From assembly GCA_947629795.1 (NCBI GenBank), contig CANRFC010000001.1, positions 62,001-126,000 on the forward strand: DNA of 64,000 nucleotides. The letters are read 5' to 3'. Positions 33,101-45,100 of the stretch are shown here, one piece after another. Origin of the DNA: an uncultured Oscillospiraceae bacterium (GTDB lineage: Bacteria > Bacillota > Clostridia > Oscillospirales > Oscillospiraceae). Position numbers and translations under genes: made by a program. The first letter of the stretch is position 1; each line of letters starts with the position of its first letter. The notes beneath the pieces are model-generated. The model searched no databases and was not told the DNA's origin. It saw only the letters and a list, made by a program, of their open reading frames with translations.

Positions 33101-36100
33101 GGACTGGGCGCCCAGCTCGAAGGACTGGCCGGCCTGGCCCTTGTACAGCTCCACGTTGTCCAGCTCGGCGGTGAACACCGCGCCGCTGGCGGCGGCCACG
33201 TTCCACACCTTGGTCCACTCGTCGGTGGCGCCGTCGGCACTCTTGTAGCTCTTCAGCGTGGGATAGCCGTTGGTCACCAACAGCGTGTTGGTGGAGGTGA
33301 AGCGGTCGGTCACATCGTGATCCTGCATATCCAGCATCAGCTGAGTATAGGCGTTCCTGGCCTGGAGGATGATGGTGAACTTGGTGGTGTTCAGCCCGAT
33401 GGGGGCGGTGTAGATCTTCCCGTCGGCGCTGACGGTGGCGGTGAACTCCTTCATCACGCCGTCCACCTCATACCGGACCACCACGTCCATGCTGGGATCG
33501 CTGCTCATGCGCTTGATGTGCAGCGGGTAGTCCTTATAGAGGTCGGTGATGCCCTTCTCGGTGGAGAGCACCCGGATGATGTAGTCGGTCTGCTCCGCGT
33601 CGCCGGTGGTGAAGTAGGTGTGCAGCTCGCTCTCCAGCTTCAGCTGATAGCTGGGCACGTTGCCCCGGGTGGAGCTGTCGAAGAGCACGACCTGCCCGTC
33701 GGCGGAGAGGATCTGGTGCTTCAGGACCTGGTTGTTCTTGGGCGTGACCAGCAGGGTCTCGGCGGTCTCGTTGGTCTTGTAGTCGAACACGCTGTAACCG
33801 TCCTCGGTCAGCTCCAGAGTCTGGGCCTTCCGGTCGGTGGCGTTGGTGTAGCTCACGCCGATGTCCAGATCCATGTTGGCGGGCACCACGTTCAGCGGGT
33901 ACACCGTGACGTGCTTGGCGTACTCGGCTTCCAGGGCGGCCTGGTAGTCGGCCTCAGAGAGCTTGTGGGCCTCGTCGGCGGCGGCCTGGGCGTCCTTGAT
34001 CTGCTGGACGCGGACCTGGCCGTACTGGGACACCACGGAGACATAGAGCAGGTAGCCCTGGGCGCTGCCCTCGTAGAGGTCCACCAGGGTCTTGTCGTCG
34101 AAGCCCAGGATATACTCCACCACGCCGGTGTTCTCGTCCACCAGCTGGAATGCGGGGGTCTTGGCGTCGGCGGCCTCGTGGACGTCCTTGTACTCCAGGG
34201 CCATGCCGGCCTTGTCGCTGTTGGGGATCATGTCGAAGGGGGTCTGGATATAGCCGGCCGCCTTGGGGATGTAGGTCAGGTACTGGCCGTCCTCGGGCTT
34301 GTCGGCCAGGGCGGTGTGCTCATACTCCTCCCCGCCGTTGGCCACGATGCTCTTCACGGTCCGGTCGGTGGACAGCCGCTCCAGCACGATGTTGGCCAGG
34401 ATGAGGTCCATGGTCTCGGTGCCGTCGGCCAGGGTCTTGGGCACGTACATCCGCACGGGCACAGTGTCGGTGCCCTTGATGTTCACGCCGGCCTTGGTCC
34501 GGGCGCCGGTGGCGGCGTTGACCGAGTAGCCGTTGAGGGCGTACTGGCCCGCGCTCTGGTCGGTGCCCCAGAGGCTGGGATCGGCCAGCAGGCTGCTGTC
34601 GGTCTCGCCGATGAGGATGTACTTCACGGCGGACAGCTCGGGAGTCACGGTGAGGTCCAGGGTCTCCACGTTGTCGGGGATGGTCAGGACCCAGGTCTGG
34701 ACCTTGCCCTCGGCGGCCTTGGTCTCCTGCTTCACGGCGGCCTGGTCGTCGATCTGCTCGCTGCCGGCGGTGCCGGTCTTGTCCACGTAGTTCCAGAGGT
34801 AGTCGGCGGTGATGGACTGGATGTTCAGATCCTCGAAGCTCCAGCGGAACTTCATCAGCCGCATCGCCACGGTGCCGTCCTCGGCCCGGACGTAGAAGGG
34901 CACGTAGATGCCGGTCTCCAGCGCCTTGCGGAGGGTATCGTCGGCAGCCAGGATGTTCAGTCTGCTCTCGTACAGGTTCAGCGGGTCGCCCTGGGCGTTG
35001 ACCGCCTTGGCCCAGTCCTCATCGGTGGGCTCGTGGCCGGCCACGCTGGCGGGGATGCTGCTGCCCACGGGGAACCAGTAGACGTTGGAGACGCTCTTGC
35101 CCTCGGCGTCGGTGAGGGCCTCGCCCTCGTTGTCGGTGACATGGATGGTGGGCACCCAGATGGCGGCGTACTCGTCCAGGGTCTTGATCTGGAAGGGCAC
35201 GATGCTGTCCTCGCTGTTGCGCTTCACGGCGGTCTCATAGTAGCTGCGCTCCACCGCCGGGGTCACGGTGGTGTCGTCCAGCTTCAGCTCGGGCAGCGGA
35301 TCCACAGTGTCCTCCAGGTCGTAGGTCCGGACCTCCACGCTGGTGTCGTTGTCCTGATACACCACATGCAGGGTGTAGACCTTCTCGCTGCCGGCCTCGT
35401 CCACCACCCGGACGTAGATGTCCTGGCCCTTGTCGGCCAGCCGGGTGGCGTCCAGGTTGACCACGCGCTGGGCCACGTGGATGCGCCCATCGTTGCTGTT
35501 GTCACGGATGTAGATGCCGTTGCCGCTGGCGTCGGGCACCATGATGGTGGTGGTGCTGGTCAGGGCCTGCTTGCCGTTCTCGCCGGCCACGGCCTGGATG
35601 TAGATGGGAGCCACAGAGCCGCTGCTCTTGGGCACGGCCAGGTAGTAGTAGTCCACCTTGCCGTTCTCGTCCAGGACCTCCCGGACGATGTAGCGCTGGG
35701 CGGGAGTCTCGTCGCCCACGGCGGCGGGATAGTTGCCCTTGCCGTCGCTGGCGGGGCCGTACTCCTTGAGCTCCAGGAGCCCGGTGCCCTTCTCGGCGTA
35801 CTGGAGGACCACCACGTACTGCCGCGGGGCCACAGACACGCCGCTGGTCTCCAGCTTGGTGCGCAGCAGGTAGATGCTCTGGCCCTCGCTCTCGTCGGCC
35901 AGGGTCACGGGCACCTCCACAGTCATGTCGGAGCCCACCTTGAAGTACTGGGTGTTGTCCTTGGCCTCGGTATACTGATCCAGACCCACCCAGGTGAGGA
36001 GGTTCTCGCCGGTGAGCTTGAGCTTGGTGGTATTCTTGTTGCCGCTGTCGGGATAGCGGACCTTCACCACGAACACGGGCAGGTCAGCCTTGTCCTCGCC

Positions 36101-39100
36101 CAGCTTCTCCACAATGGCGTCCTTGAGCTTGGTGCCGGCGGTGGGATCGTTGTCGGCGGCGTTGACCTTGGTCACCAGGTCATCCAGGTTCTCATAGTGG
36201 AGGTGATCCTGGTAGATGGGCTCGTGGGTGGTCTCATCCTCGCCCACCTGCACCGGACGGACCTCAGACTCGCCGGTGGCGGTGGCAGCCACGATCTTGG
36301 CCGCCAGCTTGCGGATGCTCAGGGTGTAGACCTTGGCGGGATAGTTGGGATTGGCGGGCACCGACACGATGTAGAACGGGGTGTTGGGAGAATCGGGATC
36401 CAGCTGGATCTTGTTGGGGTCAGCGGGATCGCCCACATACTTGTAGGGGCTGGCAGCCTTTTCGGCCTTGAGCTGATCCGTAGTCTTTCCTCTGACGCTG
36501 TCGGCAGCGGCCTGGGCGGCGGCCTTGTCGGTGTACACGCCGTAGATCAGGCTGTCCTTCACCATGGTGGTCACGTCGATGGACCAGGCCTTCTCCATGT
36601 CCTCGTTGGTGATGCCCACGAAGTACTCGTCGGTCTCCTTCTCGTAGGTGGCGGTGAGCTTGTAGCCGTCGTTGGTCTCGCCACCCTCGGCGGGCTCGTT
36701 GGTATCCAGGTCCACGTTGGGCGCCATGGCGTCCTCACCGGCGATCTCGTCGTACAGCGGGCCATGGGCAGCACTGTCCTCCTTGAAGGTGACCGTGATG
36801 TCCTTGATGCTGGTGGAGGCCTCTTCGGCGAAGAGCCGGATGGTCTGGGAGTCCACGTTGGAGGCGATGCCGCCGTGGCCGTCGCTCTGGCCCACGTTGA
36901 AGCCCAGGTCGTGATAGCCGTCCAGGTTGATGAGCTTGGCGCCGGTGGTGTCGGTCTGGTTGGTGGTGAAGACGAACTCCTCGGTGCTCTGGTTGGCCTT
37001 ATAGGTGGTGTGGGTGCCCACGGAGTTGTCCACCTGGACCATGCTGCCCACTCTGGGGGCCACCACGGTCACATCGTGGGTACCGTAGTTGTTATCGGTG
37101 GAGATGCTGCCCACATAGCGGTACTCGGGCTCCACGCCCTCTTCCCCGCTGTCCACCCGCTGGATGGGCAGAGGATCATTGAAGTTGTCGTCCAGATAGA
37201 CGTAGTAGTCGGTCTCGATGATCTTGATCTTGAGGTTGTAGACGGTCTCCACGTACTGCACGCCCTCAGTCCACGTGCCGGTGATCAGGCAGCCGTTCTC
37301 ATCGAAGCAGGCGGGATCGGTGTAGACCCGGACCTTGACCTTCATGCTGTCGTCTTCCTCGTTGTGGCTGGTCCGGCTGGGATAGTAGGAGCCCCATTCG
37401 GCCTGGCCCAGCGCCTCGTTGGGCACCCTCGTATTGATGGTGTTGGTGGCCGTCTGACCATAGCTGACATAGGCGATACCGTCCATGTTGGCGGTGGCGG
37501 TCAGGGTCTCGATGAGCCGGGTCTGGTCGAACACCTCGGCGGGCAGGACCAGCAGGTAGTCCTTGCTGTCGCCCACCTGGAAGGCCTGGTACTTGGTGGC
37601 GCTGCTGCCCGTGCCCAGAGTGGCGGTGATGCTCTTGAGGTAAGTGGCGTAGCTCTTGCGGTAGACGTCCAGGGTGTAGCGGTGGGTCTGGGCGTCGGCG
37701 TCGGGCTGGAGCTGAGAGGTGACCTCGATGGGGGCGTGCAGCTCGAAGCTGTCCTTGTCCATGGCGGTCTTCTGGGTGTCGAAATAGGCCTCGTGGATGC
37801 GGGAATAGACCTCATTCGCGGCATTTTCGGCATTTTCCAGAGTGGTTTCCGCAGCGGCGATGGCGGTGGTCAGAGCGGCGAGAATGGCGGTCGTTTCGGT
37901 GCTCGTACCAGTTGTGGTCAGGCCAGTTGTATCGGGTTGTACCTTTTTCAGCGCCTCCACTGCGTCGGTCTGGGCCTCGACTACCTTGTTTTGGGCCTCA
38001 GTGAGGTCTCCACCCGCGCTCACCAGGGCGTCATAGGCAGCCTGGGCGGCCTGGAGGTCGGCCTGGGCGGTCTGGAGGGCCTTCAGGGTGCGCTCCGCGG
38101 AGCTGTGGGCGGCGCCCGCAGCCTTGGCTTCGACGATATGGTCGGCATTGACGATCCGGTTGTCCACGCCGATGGTGCTGCCCACCTGGTCGGCCTGGCC
38201 GTAGACATAGAGGGTATTGCGGTCGCCGCTGGCCGCATCGGTGGCGGTGGTCCCGTTGTCGGTGACCTCATCGGGGATGATGTAGTAGAAGTTGTCGCCG
38301 TACTTGGCCTGCCAGGCGGCCAGGTCGATGCTGCTGTCCTTCTTGGGATAGGTCAGAGCGGGCTTGGGCTGGTCGTTGACGGAGCCGTCGGTGGCGGTGT
38401 CGTAGTGGGTGCCGGCGGTGACAGTCTCGCCCACCAGGACCCGGTCCACATCGGTGTTGACGGGACGCTCCACCAGGACCAGCTTCATCCAGGTGGACAG
38501 GGAGTACTTGTTCTCCTCGCCGTCCTCACCGGTGCCATTTTCGTAGGAGATCTCGGTGGGGTTGGTGAAGCGGAGGTAGAGGTGGGTGATCTGGTCGGCG
38601 GGGACCCCCTCGAAGCGGAGGTAGGTGCCCTCGGAGACCTTCTTCTCTTCGGTGCTGCCGGTGACCTCATCGACGAAGGTGAGCTTGTCGGCGATGGCCC
38701 TCTCGGCCTTGTAAGCCTCATTGTTGAGGTTCAGGCCGATGCCGGTGGTATCGCCGGTGAACTTGGTCTTGGTGGTCCAGACCTTGCCCTCGCCGGTGAA
38801 GGCATAGCCGGAGCCGGAGATGTTGGTCTCAGTCTGGTAAGTGCCGTTGTTGTTGTCCAGCCAGAGGTCCACGTCGTCGGAGTTGACCCGCAGGACGATA
38901 CGGACGGTGACGGTCTTGTCGTCCTCGTTCTCCTTGGTGAAGTAGGCCACGAAGGCGTTCTCCAGGGCGTCGGAGATGGTGACGGTCTCGCCCTTGTCGG
39001 CAGTGGCCTTGGTCTCGGCGGCCTCGTTCAGGGCGGTGGGGACCTTGGCCAGGGCGGGGACGGCCTCCTGGCCGTCGGCGGTGTTCATGAAGGTGAACTC

Positions 39101-42100
39101 GCCCTGCTTGAGGTAGCCCTTGGCCACCATGTCGGCCAGGGAGCCGGCGATGGCCCGGTTCTCGGCCTGGGCCTCGTCCACGAAGATCTTCTCGGCACGG
39201 ATGGAGTCCCGGCTGACCACCTGGAGGGTGGTGGTGAGGATGGCGCCGGTCTCCAGGTCGGTGGCCTGGACCTCGGCGGTGCCGATCTTCTTGGCGGTGA
39301 GGGTGTAGATGGGTGCGGCACCGACGGCAGCGGTATTCTCCACCTGGCCGATCTTGTTATTCTCGTCGATGGCGGTATTGGACTTGTCGAACTGCTTCTG
39401 GATGACCCAGTCATAGGTCAGGGAGGGAGCGGCCTCGCCGTTGGCGATGTGGAACTTGCCGGCGTTGACGCTCATGATCTGCTTGCCGCCCACGGGGAGG
39501 ACCATATCCTGGGGCTTCAGACTCATCTCGCTGAGGACCAGGCGAGGCAGCATGGTGTCGTTCTCGGGATTGTCTTCCATGCGGTTGATGCCGATCTGGC
39601 CCCTGGCGTTGTTGCCGTAGGCGTAGACCGAGCCGAAGTGCTGGTTGGTGTCGGTGATCTGGATGGTCTGGGCACTGTCGCCCTCGCCCACAATCACGTC
39701 ATTGGTAACGTCCGCGAAGCCGTAGTCATTGTTGGTATCCCGGATGACCGCGATGGCGCTGAAGGCGCCGCCGCCGGAGATGGCCTGGGCCTTTATGGGC
39801 ACCTGGACCTCCACCGTGACGGGGTTACCCTCGGCATCGGTCTGCTGGACCTGCTTGGTGACGAACTGCACCTGATAGCTGCCGTCGTCCAGTTCCACGG
39901 CCTCGGTCTGCATGACCGGGTGGACGCCGACAGTCTCTGCGGCATCCTTGAGGCCCAACTGGCCGTAGCCGTTGTTGCCCCAGGTGTAGACGTACTGGTC
40001 AGAGGTAAGGACCAGGCTGTGGACGGCGCCGGCGGCGATGGCCACGGCATACTTGCTGCCCACGGAACCGTCAAAGCCGGGCAGATAGTGAGGCTTCACG
40101 TTGTCATACTTGTCCTGGTCACCCACGGCAGGCGTGCCAGTGCCCATCTGGTTCTCCACGTTGGAGCCCCAGACGATGACGGCGCCGTTGCTGAGCAGAG
40201 CCACCGAGTGGTCACGGCCATCAACAACGCGGATGACCTTCACGCCGTCGGGGAGCTGGCCCTCGACCTTCTCACCGTTGATGGTGGTGGTCAGGCCGGC
40301 GGTGCTGATGTGGACGATGGTGGGCTTGGGATAGTTGCCCAGGCCGCTGTCGGTGTTGATCTGGCCGTTGATGTTCTTGCCCCAGCCCCACATGGTGCCG
40401 TCGTAGCGGACCACGCGGACGCTGTCGCCCTTGGAGCCCTCGGACAGGTCGATGACCTTGCTCATGCCGGTGACCAGCTGCGGGGTGCCGGTAGAGGTGC
40501 CGATGACGGCGCCGGTGCCCAGCTGGCCCTGGGAGTTGGAGCCCCAGGTGTACACCCGGCCGGACTTGGTGAGGGCCACGGAGTGGCCGATACCGGCCAC
40601 CATCTTCACCACGAAGTAGTCGTCGGAGGAGTCAGCGGTCTCGCTGAGCTTGACCACGGCGGGAGTGGCCAGGTACTGAGGTTCGGTCTGGTAGCCCCAG
40701 GTGAGGTGCAGGCCCAGCTGGTTGGTGTCGTTGCGGCCCCAGGCGTAGAGCCGGCCCTTGTTGGTCAGAGCCAGGGCGTGATACTCGCCGGCGGAGATGT
40801 TGACGATCCACTCGTCCTCGGCCAGGTCGGGGAAGATGACCTGGACGGGCATGAGCTCGTAGGGCTTCTCCTGGTCCACGGTGCGGCCCAGCTGGCCGTA
40901 GGTGTTGTCGCCCCAGGCCCAGACGGTGCCGTCGCTCTTCAGGGCCAGGTTGAACTGCTGGCCGGAGGAGAGGATGGGCGCCACACGGTTGAGGGTGTTG
41001 GTCTCGGGCTTGCCGTCGGCCTGGTCGGCGTCATAGGGGATGACGTTGACGTAGTAGACGATGAGCTGGCCGTTGTCAGCCTTGAGGATGATCTGGGTGA
41101 AGCCGTAGCTCACGCCGTGGATCTGGAACTGACGCTGGTTGGTGAGCTCGTCGGTGGTGATGTAGTAGGCGATGTCCTGATTGACGTTATAGAAGTGGGG
41201 CTGCTTGGGTCCCCAGAAGTCATAGAGGACGTTGAAGCGGTTGCTGAGGATGAAGTCGGCGGTGACGGTCTCGCCCACGTGGACGGTGATGATGTGCCGG
41301 TAGCTGGGCTGGCCCTTCTCGCCCACGATGATGGGCGTGTCGCCCAGGGTATCGTTCTGGGCCAGGGAGATGGCCTGGGAGCCGGTGAAGCGGCCCTTGG
41401 TGTAATCGCCCATGCCGTAGACCTGGCCGATGGAGTCGGAGGTGACGGTGTAGGCTCCGCCCGCGCTGGCAGAACGGGTGAGAACGCCCGCATCGGTGAG
41501 GTAGGTGGTATTCTCCTCGGGGAGAGTGATCCACAGGTTGTTGGTGGAGTTGCCCAGGCCCAGCTGGCCGGAGCGGTTGTTGCCCCAGACAGAGACCCGG
41601 TCGTTGTAATCCAGGGCCACGGAGTGGTCGTCGCCGGCATCCACGTCCATGATGAAGGCCATGCCGGGGATCTCCTTGGGCACGGAGGTCCAGGGAGAAT
41701 TGCCGGTCAGGGCGTAGCCCAGGCGGCCGTCGGAGCCGCTGCCCCAGGTGTAGACGCGGCCGGAGTAGGTGCGCACCACGGAGTGGTCGCCGCCGGCGCT
41801 GGCCTCCACCACGCCGCTGACTCCGGAGACGGCCACGGGCACGTCGGTGTAAGAGTCGGTGGCGACGATGGCGTCAGACACGCCCAGCTTGCCGCTGGCG
41901 TTGGAGCCCAGGGAGTAGAGGTTGCCGTCGAACATGGTCAGCAGGGTGTGGTCCTTGCCGGCCGAGATGCCGTTGACGTTCATCACGGGCACCTTGGTGG
42001 GCGTGGTGACCTGGGAGCCGGTCCCCACGAGGCCCAGCTGGCCCTTGGAGTTGTCGCCCCAGGCGTAGACAGTGCCGTCCTCGGCCAGGGCCAGGGAGTA

Positions 42101-45100
42101 CTTGCTGCTCGCGGAGACCGCCACGATCTTCTTCCCGGCCAGGGAGGTGGTGGTCTTGGCGTCCAGGACCTTGACGAAGTAGGACTTGATGCCGCCGGTG
42201 TGGCCCATGCCCAGCTGGCCCTTGTCGTTGTTGCCGGCGGCCCAGACGTTGCCGTCGGAGTCCACAGCCAGGGAGTGATCCAGGCCGGCGGAGACGTCCA
42301 CGAAGGTGACCACGGGACGGTCGAAGGGATAGCTGCTGTCGGGATCGGTGATATCGGTGTGGTTGGCCTTGCTCTGCTTGGTGTAGGTGTCCACGGTGCC
42401 GGCGACCTTCACCCAGGTCTCGACCTGGCGAGGATCGTCGGTGCCCTTGTAGGAGCCGTTCATGTAGTCGCTTCCGTCGCTCTGGAAGCCGATGCCCAGC
42501 TGGCCGTAGTCGTTGAGGCCGTAGGCCCAGATGGTGCCGTCGGCCCGGAGGGCCAGGGTGTGGCCGCCGCCGGTGACCACCTTGGCCATGACCAGCTTGT
42601 CAGCGGGCTTCTGGTTGGTGACAGCGGTGGGGTTGTTGGCGGCGTTGTAGCTGGGCAGAGGACGCAGGGTCTTGGTGGCTCCGCCGTCGGCAGACAAGGT
42701 GGCGTCAACGTCGCCGGGGGCCATGACGGCCTCGGGGCTCTCCTTATCCAGGATGACGATGGGCACGTAGCGGGACTTGCCGGAGAGCTGGGACTCGGTG
42801 ACCCGGAGGGTGTTGCGGCCGCCGTCGGTGAGGGTCTTCAGCGTGGCGACCTGGCTGGTGACTACGGCATCAGAGAGGTCCACATGGGTGTTCATCAGGT
42901 GGGCGTTGACCTCGGCGTTGGGGGCGTAGGTGGCGTTGAGCTTCCAGCGGACACTGTACCCGGCCATGTCGCCGGAGTTGATGGTGAAGGTCAGCTCGCC
43001 GGTGACCTGGGTGGGATCCAGGCTGTACCAGCCGTCCTTGGGCTCCAGAGTCTTGGTCTCGGTGCTGTTGTCGGACTTCCTGAGCTGGGTGGTGACGGTG
43101 AAGAGCTCACTGCCCTCGGTCCCCTCCTGCACCAGGGTGGTCTTGCCCTCCTCATCGGTCTTGTAGAGGGCGTAGAGGAGGTTGGACATGGCGTCGGTGA
43201 TGGTGATGGTCTGCTGGCCTGCCACGCCGTCCTTCTGGCCGCGGATCTCCTCGGTATTGTTGTTGGCCATCAGGTTGTAGTCGTAGGTGAAGGCGTCGTC
43301 ATCGGTGGTGAACAGGCAGAAGACGTCGAAGTCGGTGTCCAGATAGTAGGTCTGGTCGGAGACCAGGGTGAGCTCGCCGGCGGCCACGGTGCGGGCCAGG
43401 GTGGGATCGAAGACATAGTAGCCCATGGGCTGCCATGTATCATCAGTGTAGCGGTTATCCACGATGTAGCCGGTCTTGTCGGCGGTGTCGATGATCTCCT
43501 TGTCGGCCGCATTGGTCACGTCCAGCTCCAGTTTGGTCAGGAGATCGGCCTTCTCCTCCTCGGTGAGGCCGGCCCACTTGGAGTAACGGGTGCTGTTGCT
43601 GTTTATGGGGCCAACATACCGGTAGTCGCCCACGATGTAGCGGCCTTCCCTATTCCTCTCATAGAGGGAATAGTTGGCGCCGATGGTGATCTGGAGGGCG
43701 CTGTCGCCCACCAGGGTCGGGGTCCAGGTCTTGTCGCTGGCAGTGCCGTTGGCAAGCTGGTCATAGGTGTTGTTGCCGGAGGCCCAAAGCATGCCGTGCT
43801 CATCCAGGAAGAAGGACTGGCGGAAGCCGCCGAAGACGTTGATGTACTGGTTCAGGGTGGCACGGGGGTTCATGGCCTTCTTGGGCGCGTCGTAGCGCAG
43901 GGCGGCGTCGGCACTGCCCACACCCAGCTGGCCCTTGTCGTTCAGGCCCCAGGCGTAGATGGTGCCGTCGGCGGCCCGGGCGTAAGAACTGTACAGGCCG
44001 GCGGAGATCTCGGTGATGGTGTTGTCGGCGCCGGTGGTGCCGCCGGCGGCGGTGGTGCCCAGGTAGTAGACCGCGCCGGTCTGCTCGCCGTGACGGACCC
44101 GAACGGGCACATCGCTGGAGGCGATGAGCTCCTCGACGGGCTCCTCGTTGCCGGAGCCGGTACCCTCGCCGGAGCCGGTGCCCTCGCCGGTGCCTTCGCC
44201 CTCGCCCTCGCCGGGCTCCACGGGCTCGAGCTTCTCATAGGTCTCCTCGCTCTGGCCCAGCTGGCCGAAGGCGTTGGAGCCCAGGGCCCACACGTGGCCG
44301 TTGGTATCCAGGGCCAGCAGGTGCTCAAGGCCCGAGGCGATCTGGGTGATGGAGAGCTCCACAGCGTCCTCGCCCTCGCCCTGGACAAAGCCGGTGACCT
44401 TCTGAGGCAGGTCGCCCAGCTTCCACACCTCGCCGCCGGCGAGGGCGTACCCGCCGGAGAGCTGGGTGACGATGCCCATGCCGCTGGTGTTGACCTGGAT
44501 GGGATCGGCGCCGGAGGTGGTGTAGCCGAAGCCGGCACCCATGAGGAAGGCGGTGAAGGTGTCGCCCTTCTCGGCGATCTGGCCGGAGAGATAGGTGGTG
44601 GAGATGTAGTCCTTGCTCTGGGCGTCGAAGCTGCTCTTCACGTCCACGGTACCGGCCTTGACGCCGTTGCCGTTGAAGGCGGAGTAGTCCCCGTCATAGC
44701 CCTGGGCAGGCTCAAATTCGCCGTCCGCGTTCACAGTGCCGTAGAGCTGGCTGTCGCCCATGACGGGGAGATACTCGGTCACGGTCTTGCCGTCCTTCTC
44801 CACCTGGTGGGCGGCCATCATGTACATGGGCCGGAAGACGTTGCCGTTCTTCACGCCGGCGGCGTCCTTGATATCGCCCACGCCCAGCTGGTACAGGCCG
44901 TTGGCGCCCCAGGCGTAGGCCCGGCCGGACAGGGTGATGGCGAAGGACACGCCGTTGCCCGCGGCGATGAACTGCACGGGATCCCGGTCGTCCCAGTTCT
45001 CCTTGTCCAGGACGAAGTCGTAGTTGCGGTCGCTGTACAGATACCAATCCTCGTAGGTCTTGATGGGCTGGCCGTCGAAGCGGGTGATACCGTTGGCCTC

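Larger units (their letters stand above)
8300..37750 (-). repeat. Array of about 60 cadherin-like beta-sandwich repeats
   Basis: Reading the translation I count about 60 inter-domain joints of the form Y-x-L/V-x-I/V-x-R-x-x-S/N-x-D-x-x-L-x-x-V, for example YLEIYRTNSDAGLKDVYL, YTVVIYREDASLESVKV and LRIYRRSNNADLQSVVL. This pattern is characteristic of the cadherin-like beta-sandwich family (PF12733 type) in clostridial surface proteins. Average spacing is about 160 residues, so some units hold an extra sandwich or insert. The array should form an extended rod between the propeller half and the C-terminal stalk. Repeats are diverged in sequence, so this is not a recent amplification. Confidence 0.7.
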
